From: Candidatus Portiera sp.
GTDB lineage: Bacteria; Pseudomonadota; Gammaproteobacteria; CBDBNL01; JAAOII01
Direction: 5' to 3'
Length of the DNA: 5,221 bases
Assembly (NCBI GenBank): GCA_015163845.1
Contig: JAAOII010000064.1
Coordinates: 1-5,221, forward strand
In this document: positions 1-5,221 of the stretch, one piece after another
Layout: each line of letters opens with the position of its first letter
Numbering within the stretch: the stretch's first letter is position 1
The notes under the pieces: model-generated
Told to the model about the DNA's origin: nothing
Seen by the model: only the letters and a program-made list of their open reading frames with translations
Databases searched by the model: none
Made by a program: the position numbers and the translations under genes

Positions 1-1059
1 TACATCATAGTTGACTTCACCTTTCTTGCCAGCAATAATATCAAGCACCATTAACCCTTCTTCTGATGCTTTGTGAGCTAACATCGGACCACGTACTAAA
101 TCTCCTATGGCATAAACCCCGCTAACTCCAGTGCGACAATGTTCGTCAACCTCTATAAACTTTCTATCATCGGTCTTGACACCACAATCATCAGCAAGCA
201 ACCCATCAGTTGCTGGGCGTCTGCCCACTGCGACAATCGCCTTGTCAAAGACAACTTTTTTATTCTTACCACTTTGTGGGTCATCATAAGCGACAGTTAC
301 CTTGTCCTTACCTTGGGGTTCAACTTTAGTAACCTTGGCACCTAGTTGAATGTCTAAACCCTGTTTCTTAAAATGTCTTGCTCCATCTTTAGCAATTTGT
401 GCGTCTGCCATAGGCAAAAATTCAGGCATTGCCTCAAGAACTGTGACTTTTGCACCCAAACGACTCCAAACACTGCCTAACTCTAAACCTATTACACCAG
501 CACCTATAACACAAAGTTCTTTGGGAACTTTCTTGAAACTCAATGCCCCAGTGGAGTCAACCACCAAGTCCTTCTTAAAAGGGGCGACTGGTATTTCAAC
601 TGGCACAGATCCAGTAGCTAAAATAACATTGTCTGCCTGATATTTAATCTTCTTACCGCCCTCGGTTACTTCAACTTGCTTATCCTTGAGTAGCTTACCA
701 GTGCCATTGGCAACAGCAACACCATTAGCTTTAAATAGCATTCCTATACCACCAGTTAGTTTTGTAACTATGCCATCTTTGCGTTTTTGCATGGCTGCAA
801 CATTGATTTTAGGGGGTTGAATTTCTATGCCTTCATCAGCAAATTGTTCACTTGCCATGGCAAATTTATGGCTGGTTTCCAGCAATGCCTTGGAAGGAAT
901 ACATCCTATATTCAGGCAGGTTCCGCCCAAAGATATTTTTTTGTCTTGATTCTGTGATTTCTCAACACATAATGTTTTGTAACCAAGCTGAGCCGCTTTG
1001 ATCGCCGCCACATATCCGCCAGGTCCAGAACCAATAACTATAACATCATACTTTTCCAT
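1..1059 (-). CDS. lpd: Dihydrolipoyl dehydrogenase (E3), N-terminal 353 residues, cut by window edge
   Basis: FAD-dependent E3 subunit of 2-oxoacid dehydrogenase complexes; it reoxidises dihydrolipoamide on the E2 subunit and passes electrons to NAD+ in the cytoplasm. My translation from ATG 1057-1059 begins MEKYDVIVIGSGPGGY, an FAD-binding GxGxxG at residues 10-15. The redox-active disulfide motif GGTCLNIGCIPSK gives Cys48 and Cys53. The NAD-binding motif GAGVIGLELG lies at 186-195, and the second FAD contact GVYAIGDL at 314-321. The frame stays open to base 1, so the C-terminal dimerisation domain, with the catalytic His-Glu pair, is off the window; the family is usually about 470 residues. 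The segment before the first Cys (EKSQNQDKKISLGGTC) resembles the Pseudomonas LpdG and mitochondrial E3 type more than E. coli Lpd. That favours a 2-oxoglutarate dehydrogenase role, by inference. There is no N-terminal lipoyl domain. It lies 63 bases behind hom; the sequence before the ATG (TTAAAGAATT) is at best a weak ribosome binding site. Confidence 0.95.
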   Translation of the reverse strand, partial: MEKYDVIVIGSGPGGYVAAIKAAQLGYKTLCVEKSQNQDKKISLGGTCLNIGCIPSKALLETSHKFAMASEQFADEGIEIQPPKINVAAMQKRKDGIVTKLTGGIGMLFKANGVAVANGTGKLLKDKQVEVTEGGKKIKYQADNVILATGSVPVEIPVAPFKKDLVVDSTGALSFKKVPKELCVIGAGVIGLELGSVWSRLGAKVTVLEAMPEFLPMADAQIAKDGARHFKKQGLDIQLGAKVTKVEPQGKDKVTVAYDDPQSGKNKKVVFDKAIVAVGRRPATDGLLADDCGVKTDDRKFIEVDEHCRTGVSGVYAIGDLVRGPMLAHKASEEGLMVLDIIAGKKGEVNYDV

Positions 1060-1114
1060 AATTCTTTAATTTATTTTCAGCTGTAATAATCGTGCAATAA
1101 TATGCTTTATCTTA

Positions 1115-1120
1115 ATTATA
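1115..1120 (-). promoter_or_regulatory. Possible -10 box ahead of lpd
   Basis: On the minus strand this is a perfect TATAAT, just after the hom stop and 55 bases before the lpd ATG. The hexamer 17 bases upstream (ACAAAA, inside the end of hom) is a poor match to TTGACA, and there is no TG extension. It may be chance in AT-rich DNA. If real, it would let lpd be transcribed independently of the operon upstream. Confidence 0.25.
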
Positions 1121-1122
1121 CT

Positions 1123-2400
1123 CTATAAAATCCGCAGTTTTGTTATTTCATTATGCACTTGAGGAAGTTTGCCAATTTGTTCTATCGCATGATTTATATC
1201 TTTTTCCTTTGTTTGGTGGGTTATGATAAACACTGGCACCAGCATATTCTCGTCATGCGATTCTTTTTGAGTTATCCCTTCAATACTAATATTGAGTTGA
1301 CTCAAAATTTCGGTTATCTTAGCTAGCACTCCTGCTTGGTTGGCAACATCGACTCTTAAATAAAACTCACTACTAACATCCTCTATGCTCATAAACTTGT
1401 GACTGGAGTCCTGGTTTCCGTAGCTATTGCTACCAGATCTTTCCAATGCAACATCTAATAAATCAGCGACGACTGCCGAGGCAGTAGCCGCTCCTCCAGC
1501 ACCAGCTCCGCTATAAAAGGTGCGTCCCAGTGGATTACTATCAAGCATTACGCCATTGATAACTCCATTAACAGAACCAATTGCCTCGTTTTTGTGAACC
1601 AAGGTTGGATGAACCCGCAAAAATATATCTTCTTTATCTATCTCGGCAATAGCTAAATGCTTAATAAAAAACCCAAGCTCATTTGCTGCATTTATGTCCT
1701 GGACATCTAGTTTGTCTATGCCTTCAGTATAAATATTTTCATAGGCCAGAGGACAACCAAATGCTAAAGAGGCAAGGATCGCAAGTTTATGAGCGGCATC
1801 AATACCCCCCACATCAAAAGTTGGATCAGCTTCAGCATAACCTAACTTCTGTGCTTGCTTAAGGGCATCTGAATAACTATTCCCCTTTTCTGCCATTTCT
1901 GTCAAGACATAATTACAAGTGCCATTGATAATACCAGCAATGCGTGTAATTTTATTTGCAGCTAAGCCCTGCTGAATGACTTTAACAATAGGTATGCCGC
2001 CAGCCACAGATGCTTCATATAAATAACTTAAGTTGCGCGATTTGGCTTCATTAAATAGTTCATTGCCTCTCTCAGCTATCAATGCCTTATTAGCAGTAAT
2101 TACTGTCTTATTAGCACGGAAAGCACGCATGGTTAATTCATAAGCATCATCAACTCCACCAATTAACTCAATCACTATCTGATTGCTTGGATCCTCGGCA
2201 AGCTTAAATATATCCTGTTCTATTGTTGCTTGACCCAGATCAAAAGGCCAATTATCTCTCGCCCTCCTTGCACCGATTTGGACTATAGGCAGTGAAAGAT
2301 TATATTTAGACGCTAAAGTTGGTGCCAGTTCATTGAGTAGATTAATAACTGCACTACCAACTGTTCCAACTCCACATATAGCTATGGGGATATTATGCAT
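1123..2400 (-). CDS. hom: Homoserine dehydrogenase, monofunctional with C-terminal ACT domain
   Basis: NAD(P)H-dependent enzyme that reduces aspartate 4-semialdehyde to homoserine, the branch point to threonine and methionine; cytoplasmic. The 425-residue product has the usual length for the single-function form and is not fused to aspartokinase. The Rossmann motif GVGTVG is at residues 10-15. TANKALIAERG at 102-112 contains the conserved Asn-Lys. YEASVAGGIPIV at 128-139 and GIINGTCNYVL at 156-166 are family signatures. The catalytic block LGYAEADPTFDVGGID followed by AAHKL (186-206) supplies Asp201 and Lys205. An ACT regulatory domain fills about 344-425, as expected for threonine feedback inhibition. 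The start is ATG 2398-2400; no upstream in-frame start is needed because the Rossmann fold begins at once. It lies 30 bases after dsbC, a pairing also seen in pseudomonads, where thrC usually follows; here lpd follows instead. No Shine-Dalgarno sequence is visible. The identification is firm. Confidence 0.97.
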   Translation of the reverse strand: MHNIPIAICGVGTVGSAVINLLNELAPTLASKYNLSLPIVQIGARRARDNWPFDLGQATIEQDIFKLAEDPSNQIVIELIGGVDDAYELTMRAFRANKTVITANKALIAERGNELFNEAKSRNLSYLYEASVAGGIPIVKVIQQGLAANKITRIAGIINGTCNYVLTEMAEKGNSYSDALKQAQKLGYAEADPTFDVGGIDAAHKLAILASLAFGCPLAYENIYTEGIDKLDVQDINAANELGFFIKHLAIAEIDKEDIFLRVHPTLVHKNEAIGSVNGVINGVMLDSNPLGRTFYSGAGAGGAATASAVVADLLDVALERSGSNSYGNQDSSHKFMSIEDVSSEFYLRVDVANQAGVLAKITEILSQLNISIEGITQKESHDENMLVPVFIITHQTKEKDINHAIEQIGKLPQVHNEITKLRIL

Positions 2401-2430
2401 TTTATTATTTTTTAATTTAGCTAGGCGAAA

Positions 2431-3309
2431 TTAGCTTTGCATGATATTCAGCATTTTCGCTAAAGGCACATAACCACCAATACGTTTACCATTGTAAGTC
2501 CATATAGTTGGGGTGCCGGTTACACCAGATTTAACTCCTACTTCAAATTGTGACTTCACTGGGTTTTTACACTTCTTAACTGCAACTGGTAGACCTGCCT
2601 TAGCTGTTGTCATGGCTGCCTGTTGATCCTCTGCACACCAAACATTAACTGCTTTATTATAGGATTCTGTATTCAAGCCAGTACGTGGGAAGAAAATATA
2701 ACGCACTTCTATGCCTGCACTAGTAAAGTCGTCAATCTCATTATGAAGTTTACGACAATAACCACAATCAATGTCGGTAAATACTATGATCCATTTATCG
2801 CTCTTTATGTTCTTGCCTTTCTTGTCAGTAGCTGGGAAAATAATCATCTCATTTTGGGGAATTGCTGAAACCAATTGAAATTGCTGAATCCTCTGCTTGG
2901 ATTCGCTGAGATTGCTTAATTTGCCATTAGAGTCAATGCCGAAATGTTGCCCTAATATGAATTCTTTGCCATCAGGGCTTACAAAAAGATTGCTAAAATC
3001 GTCTAAAGTCACCCAATATAAACCTCCAAATTGAGGCATTTGAACTATTTCCTTTATCTTGACATTGGGGATGCTCTTAAGTAATAGGGCTTTTATTTCA
3101 GCTGCGGATAAATGCCTTTCTATCTTGCCCGCCTTCGTATATACCTTGCCTGTCTGCTTGGTTGTTGTGACCTCTGCTAGTTGTTTAAGCGGTAATTTGC
3201 TCTCACCTAGGGCTATAGTTGGTAGAGACACTGAAAGCACTGAAAAGATCGCCAACAATGATACCATTGCCAAACGATATGACAAATATGACATTGGTTT
3301 AGTTATCAT
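2431..3309 (-). CDS. dsbC: Periplasmic thiol:disulfide interchange protein DsbC (disulfide isomerase)
   Basis: V-shaped dimeric periplasmic isomerase that reshuffles wrong disulfides and is kept reduced by DsbD. From ATG 3307-3309 the product is 292 residues. A signal peptide (basic Lys4/Arg12, hydrophobic about 13-30) probably ends at ALG, residues 33-35. A polar, Lys-rich stretch (36-67) precedes the DsbC/G-type dimerisation domain (about 68-125). A linker leads to the thioredoxin fold, whose active site FTDIDCGYCRKLH puts the redox pair at Cys182 and Cys185. A second pair, Cys225 and Cys247, matches the structural disulfide of E. coli DsbC, and TGTPT holds the cis-proline, Pro267. CGYC is the DsbC signature, which argues against DsbG or DsbA. 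The start is uncertain: TTG 3322-3324 and ATG 3292-3294 are in frame. AGGA directly abuts the chosen ATG, so no start has a well-spaced ribosome binding site. ATG 3294 also gives a good signal peptide. It lies 39 bases behind rplS. Confidence 0.95.
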   Translation of the reverse strand: MITKPMSYLSYRLAMVSLLAIFSVLSVSLPTIALGESKLPLKQLAEVTTTKQTGKVYTKAGKIERHLSAAEIKALLLKSIPNVKIKEIVQMPQFGGLYWVTLDDFSNLFVSPDGKEFILGQHFGIDSNGKLSNLSESKQRIQQFQLVSAIPQNEMIIFPATDKKGKNIKSDKWIIVFTDIDCGYCRKLHNEIDDFTSAGIEVRYIFFPRTGLNTESYNKAVNVWCAEDQQAAMTTAKAGLPVAVKKCKNPVKSQFEVGVKSGVTGTPTIWTYNGKRIGGYVPLAKMLNIMQS

Positions 3310-3348
3310 TCCTATACAGGGCAACTTATATAAACAAGTTTAGACAAA

Positions 3349-3720
3349 TTAACTGGTGGCTTTTGACTTTTCAAACCTCTCTACAATCCGCGATGCCTTA
3401 CCGCTAAGTTCACGCATATAGTAAAGTTTACTACGGCGGACTTTTCCCAATCTAACAACATTAATAGAACTGATTAATTTACTGTGTAACTGGAAAGATC
3501 TTTCTACGCCGACTCCATGAGAAATCTTGCGTACTGTAAATGATGAGTTGAGCCCTCGGTTGCGTTTTGCTATAACCAAGCCCTCAAATGTTTGTAACCG
3601 CTCACGCTCACCCTCACGCACTCGCACTTGGATAGAAACTGTGTCGCCGACACGAAACTCTGGTAGATTCTCACTAAGTTGGGAATCTTCAAATTTTTGA
3701 ATTAAAGGAATATTCTGCAT
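3349..3720 (-). CDS. rplS: 50S ribosomal protein L19 (bL19)
   Basis: Ribosomal protein of the large subunit at the 30S-50S interface. The 123-residue product is close to the E. coli length (115). It aligns through almost its whole length: FRVGDTVSIQVRVREG (22-37), RLQTFEGLVIAKRNRGL (41-57), FTVRKISHGVGVER (61-74), and the C-terminal KLYYMRELSGKASRI block (about 98-112) with its basic residues. A short tail (ERFEKSKATS) runs slightly past the E. coli end. The start ATG 3718-3720 lies 20 bases after the trmD stop, with only a weak GGT-type Shine-Dalgarno sequence (TGTGGTAAAA). It is the last gene of the classic rpsP-rimM-trmD-rplS cluster, which continues here into dsbC without a visible terminator. 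Confidence 0.98.
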   Translation of the reverse strand: MQNIPLIQKFEDSQLSENLPEFRVGDTVSIQVRVREGERERLQTFEGLVIAKRNRGLNSSFTVRKISHGVGVERSFQLHSKLISSINVVRLGKVRRSKLYYMRELSGKASRIVERFEKSKATS

Positions 3721-3740
3721 AGTGTTTATTTTACCACAAA

Positions 3741-4538
3741 TTAATTTGATAGAAGTAATAGTTTTTGCTCGTTTGGCGATAATTTTGTCTTTGACAATAA
3801 ATCAGGACGTTTTTGCCAAGTTCTAACCAAAGATTGTCCTTTTTTCCATTCTTTTATGTCCTTGTGATTACCTTTGCATAACACTGGTGGCACCTTTAAG
3901 TTAACTTCATCACGGGCGAATTTACCTCTAGCATCTGCCATTATCTCGGATGGACGAGTATATTGCGGTTCTTCTAATAATCCATCTTGAAAGGACTCAA
4001 ACTTGGCACTCTGAGGATTACCCAAGCAATCCTCCCATAAACGTGCCACGCTATTCATAAATACCATTGCCGCCAATTCCCCACCACTCAAAATATAATC
4101 CCCTATAGACAACTCCTCATCAACATAGGCAGACACAATCCTTTCATCTATACCTTCATAACATCCTGCCAGTAGAATTAGAGAGGTTTCTTTAGAATAG
4201 CTTGCTCCTATGGACTGGTTTAATTGACGCCCCTGAGGTGAAAGATAAACCACACGGGGACTAGCAAAATCACCTTTACTAGCACTTGCCTTGGCATGAT
4301 CAAGTGCCGCAGCCAACGGAGCATATTTAAGTAGCATGCCTTGCCCCCCGCCATAGGGTTGTTCATCAACAGTGCGATGCTTGTCAGTAGTATAATCTCG
4401 TGGATTGAAAAACTCAAGTTGTACTGCCTCTTCACGCAAAGCACGTCCAACTACTCCATAGGAAGTAAGTGCAGTAAAGGCCTCGGGGAACAAACTGACG
4501 ATTCCAATAAATCTTTTAGTTGGATTTTTATCACTCAC
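3741..4538 (-). CDS. trmD: tRNA (guanine-N1-)-methyltransferase TrmD
   Basis: SPOUT-class enzyme that uses S-adenosylmethionine to make m1G37 next to the anticodon, preventing +1 frameshifting; it acts as a homodimer with a trefoil knot. The product is 265 residues against 255 in E. coli. Visible motifs are PYGGGQGM (61-68), YLSPQGRQLNQ (98-108), the knot loop AGCYEGIDERI (124-134), SIGDYILSGGE (144-154) and GLLEEPQYTRP (186-196). VPPVL follows at 216-220, then the C-terminal tRNA-binding GNH..I..W..GQSL.RTW..RP block (223-245). The start must be GTG 4536-4538: the frame closes at TAA 4551-4553 and no ATG, GTG or TTG lies between. Oddities: Glu181 occupies the position of E. coli catalytic Asp169, Cys126 replaces Arg114, and the interdomain linker after YTRP is about 12 residues longer. 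Arg166 (E. coli Arg154) is kept. It lies 41 bases after rimM. The family call is secure; altered kinetics are only inferred. Confidence 0.97.
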   Translation of the reverse strand: MSDKNPTKRFIGIVSLFPEAFTALTSYGVVGRALREEAVQLEFFNPRDYTTDKHRTVDEQPYGGGQGMLLKYAPLAAALDHAKASASKGDFASPRVVYLSPQGRQLNQSIGASYSKETSLILLAGCYEGIDERIVSAYVDEELSIGDYILSGGELAAMVFMNSVARLWEDCLGNPQSAKFESFQDGLLEEPQYTRPSEIMADARGKFARDEVNLKVPPVLCKGNHKDIKEWKKGQSLVRTWQKRPDLLSKTKLSPNEQKLLLLSN

Positions 4539-4579
4539 TGACTTTCTGAATTAAGTATTTAAAAATTCTTTAGAGCTAT

Positions 4580-5194
4580 TTAGAAGTCGGGATCCCAATT
4601 AACCTTGACAGTGGAGTCAAGCCCTATATTTTGTGACTCAAGCTGCACTTCTGTCACATAAGTAGGACAAATAAATGGAATATAACGATATTTACCTGTT
4701 TCACCAAGAACTACCATATTGTCATTAGCTGAACATCTCTGCATACTAGTTATGGTTCCAAGCATTATCTCTCGCCCCATATATAAACTGATTACTCTTG
4801 CACCTATTAGATCATGCCAATAATAGTTACCTTGATCAGGTGTTGGCAATTTTTCCCTAGATAAGCCAACAAAAAAGTTGCACCAACCAGCTGCTTGTTC
4901 TGGTGTATCTATGCCTTCAAGTTTTGCAATAAATTTCTTGCTGAGTTGTTTAATATTTTCTACTTTGATAGATTCTTTTATCAAAGATAGTTTATCGGTA
5001 ATCGTGGTTTGATTAAAGTTTTTATTGTGCTGGTCTATTGGAGAAGCAAATAGCGACAATTCTCCATAGCTCGCAATATCTTCAGCATTCTCGCAATAAG
5101 ATTGCAAATGCTGCCAACCCTTTAAGCCATAACTCTTACCGAGTTTGGCAAGTATAACTGGCTTTGAAGATGGTTGGTCTTGTTGGTCTATAAT
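4580..5194 (-). CDS. rimM: Ribosome maturation factor RimM, start codon unresolved
   Basis: Assists late 30S assembly by binding S19 and the 16S head region; cytoplasmic. The C-terminal PRC-barrel domain is clear: NYYWHDLIG, IPF, and the family ending WDPDF just before TAA 4580-4582. The N-terminal RimM domain shows PVILAKLGKSYGLKGW, encoded at about 5114-5161, the expected opening strand and G-x-x-G-L-K-G turn. The first conventional start in frame is TTG 5105-5107, which lies after this motif and would delete it, so I reject it. Between that TTG and the in-frame stop TAA 5216-5218 there is no ATG, GTG or TTG. I provisionally start at ATT 5192-5194 (204 residues; E. coli has 182). ATA 5189-5191 or ATC 5204-5206 are alternatives, and a base error is possible. 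The middle (about 50-90) carries extra Lys/Asn-rich residues relative to E. coli. trmD follows 41 bases downstream, the classic order. Confidence 0.9.
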   Translation of the reverse strand: MIDQQDQPSSKPVILAKLGKSYGLKGWQHLQSYCENAEDIASYGELSLFASPIDQHNKNFNQTTITDKLSLIKESIKVENIKQLSKKFIAKLEGIDTPEQAAGWCNFFVGLSREKLPTPDQGNYYWHDLIGARVISLYMGREIMLGTITSMQRCSANDNMVVLGETGKYRYIPFICPTYVTEVQLESQNIGLDSTVKVNWDPDF

Positions 5195-5221
5195 TTTTGC
5201 TTGGATTCTATCCGGTTAAGA
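5188..5221 (-). CDS. Possible C-terminal tail of upstream gene, rpsP by synteny (partial)
   Basis: All three minus-strand frames close within these 34 bases: TAA 5216-5218, TAG 5208-5210 and TAG 5188-5190. Any gene entering from the right must therefore end here. rpsP (ribosomal protein bS16) precedes rimM in most bacteria. The longest option reads LNRIESKQKL and stops at 5188, a Lys-rich tail that would suit bS16 but is too short to identify. In that case its stop overlaps the rimM N-terminal frame. This rests on synteny and not on homology. Confidence 0.25.
   Translation of the reverse strand, partial: LNRIESKQKL

Noticed and set aside
139..640. Two plus-strand open frames (139-345 and 350-640)
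   Set aside because: They are antisense to lpd, whose minus-strand translation is a continuous, motif-rich E3 sequence; the plus-strand products resemble nothing and lack start context.
1060..1114. TTGCAC-N17-ATAAAT as a lpd promoter
   Set aside because: The -10 would end about 10 bases from the ATG, leaving almost no leader; the TATAAT further upstream is the better though still weak candidate.
2623..3343. Plus-strand open frames opposite dsbC (2623-2868 and 3059-3343)
   Set aside because: They lie within a clearly coding dsbC and have no recognisable domains.
3310..3348. Stem AACTT/AAGTT around TTTATAT between rplS and dsbC, considered as terminator or promoter
   Set aside because: The stem has only 5 AT-rich base pairs with no T-run, and the TATATA has no credible -35 hexamer at proper spacing.
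4220..4541. Overlapping frames inside trmD on both strands (4220-4450 minus, 4341-4541 plus)
   Set aside because: They are shadows of trmD in other frames; trmD itself matches its family end to end.
4539..4579. Inverted repeat GAATT/AATTC between rimM and trmD
   Set aside because: A 5-bp AT-rich stem with an 11-base loop is expected by chance and has no terminator U-tract.
1..5221. A novel defence, mobile or biosynthetic system
   Set aside because: Nearly every base is accounted for by conserved core genes on one strand; there are no transposases, phage genes, repeats, tRNA sites or unknown gene clusters.

Overview
The window looks like an ordinary AT-rich core stretch of a gammaproteobacterial chromosome. 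The protein sequences resemble Pseudomonas- and E. coli-type orthologues. The order rimM-trmD-rplS followed by dsbC-hom is a gammaproteobacterial arrangement, with pseudomonads as a looser parallel. I cannot name the genus from sequence alone. All genes lie on the minus strand and are read from high to low coordinates; I found no credible plus-strand gene, RNA gene, mobile element, CRISPR array or long repeat.

In transcription order: (1) about 34 bases at the right edge (5188-5221) that probably hold the last codons of an upstream gene, rpsP by synteny. (2) rimM (30S ribosome maturation), trmD (tRNA m1G37 methyltransferase) and rplS (ribosomal protein bL19), spanning roughly 5194 to 3349 with gaps of 41 and 20 bases. 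(3) dsbC (periplasmic disulfide isomerase) and hom (homoserine dehydrogenase), 3309 to 1123, 39 bases behind rplS with a 30-base gap between them. (4) The first 353 codons of lpd (dihydrolipoyl dehydrogenase), 1059 to the left edge, 63 bases after hom. The short same-strand gaps and the lack of any convincing terminator are compatible with one long transcript. An internal promoter before lpd is possible.

Functionally the first block is translation machinery: RimM assists 30S maturation, TrmD prevents +1 frameshifting by methylating G37, and bL19 sits at the 30S-50S interface. The rest is housekeeping: oxidative folding in the periplasm, the branch point to threonine and methionine, and the E3 subunit of 2-oxoacid dehydrogenase complexes.

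I see no new multi-gene system. The points worth a second look are small. rimM has no ATG, GTG or TTG upstream of its conserved N-terminal motif. TrmD carries Glu where E. coli has the catalytic Asp169, plus a roughly 12-residue insertion in the interdomain linker. DsbC has an extended mature N-terminus. hom starts behind an all-A/T leader with no Shine-Dalgarno sequence.
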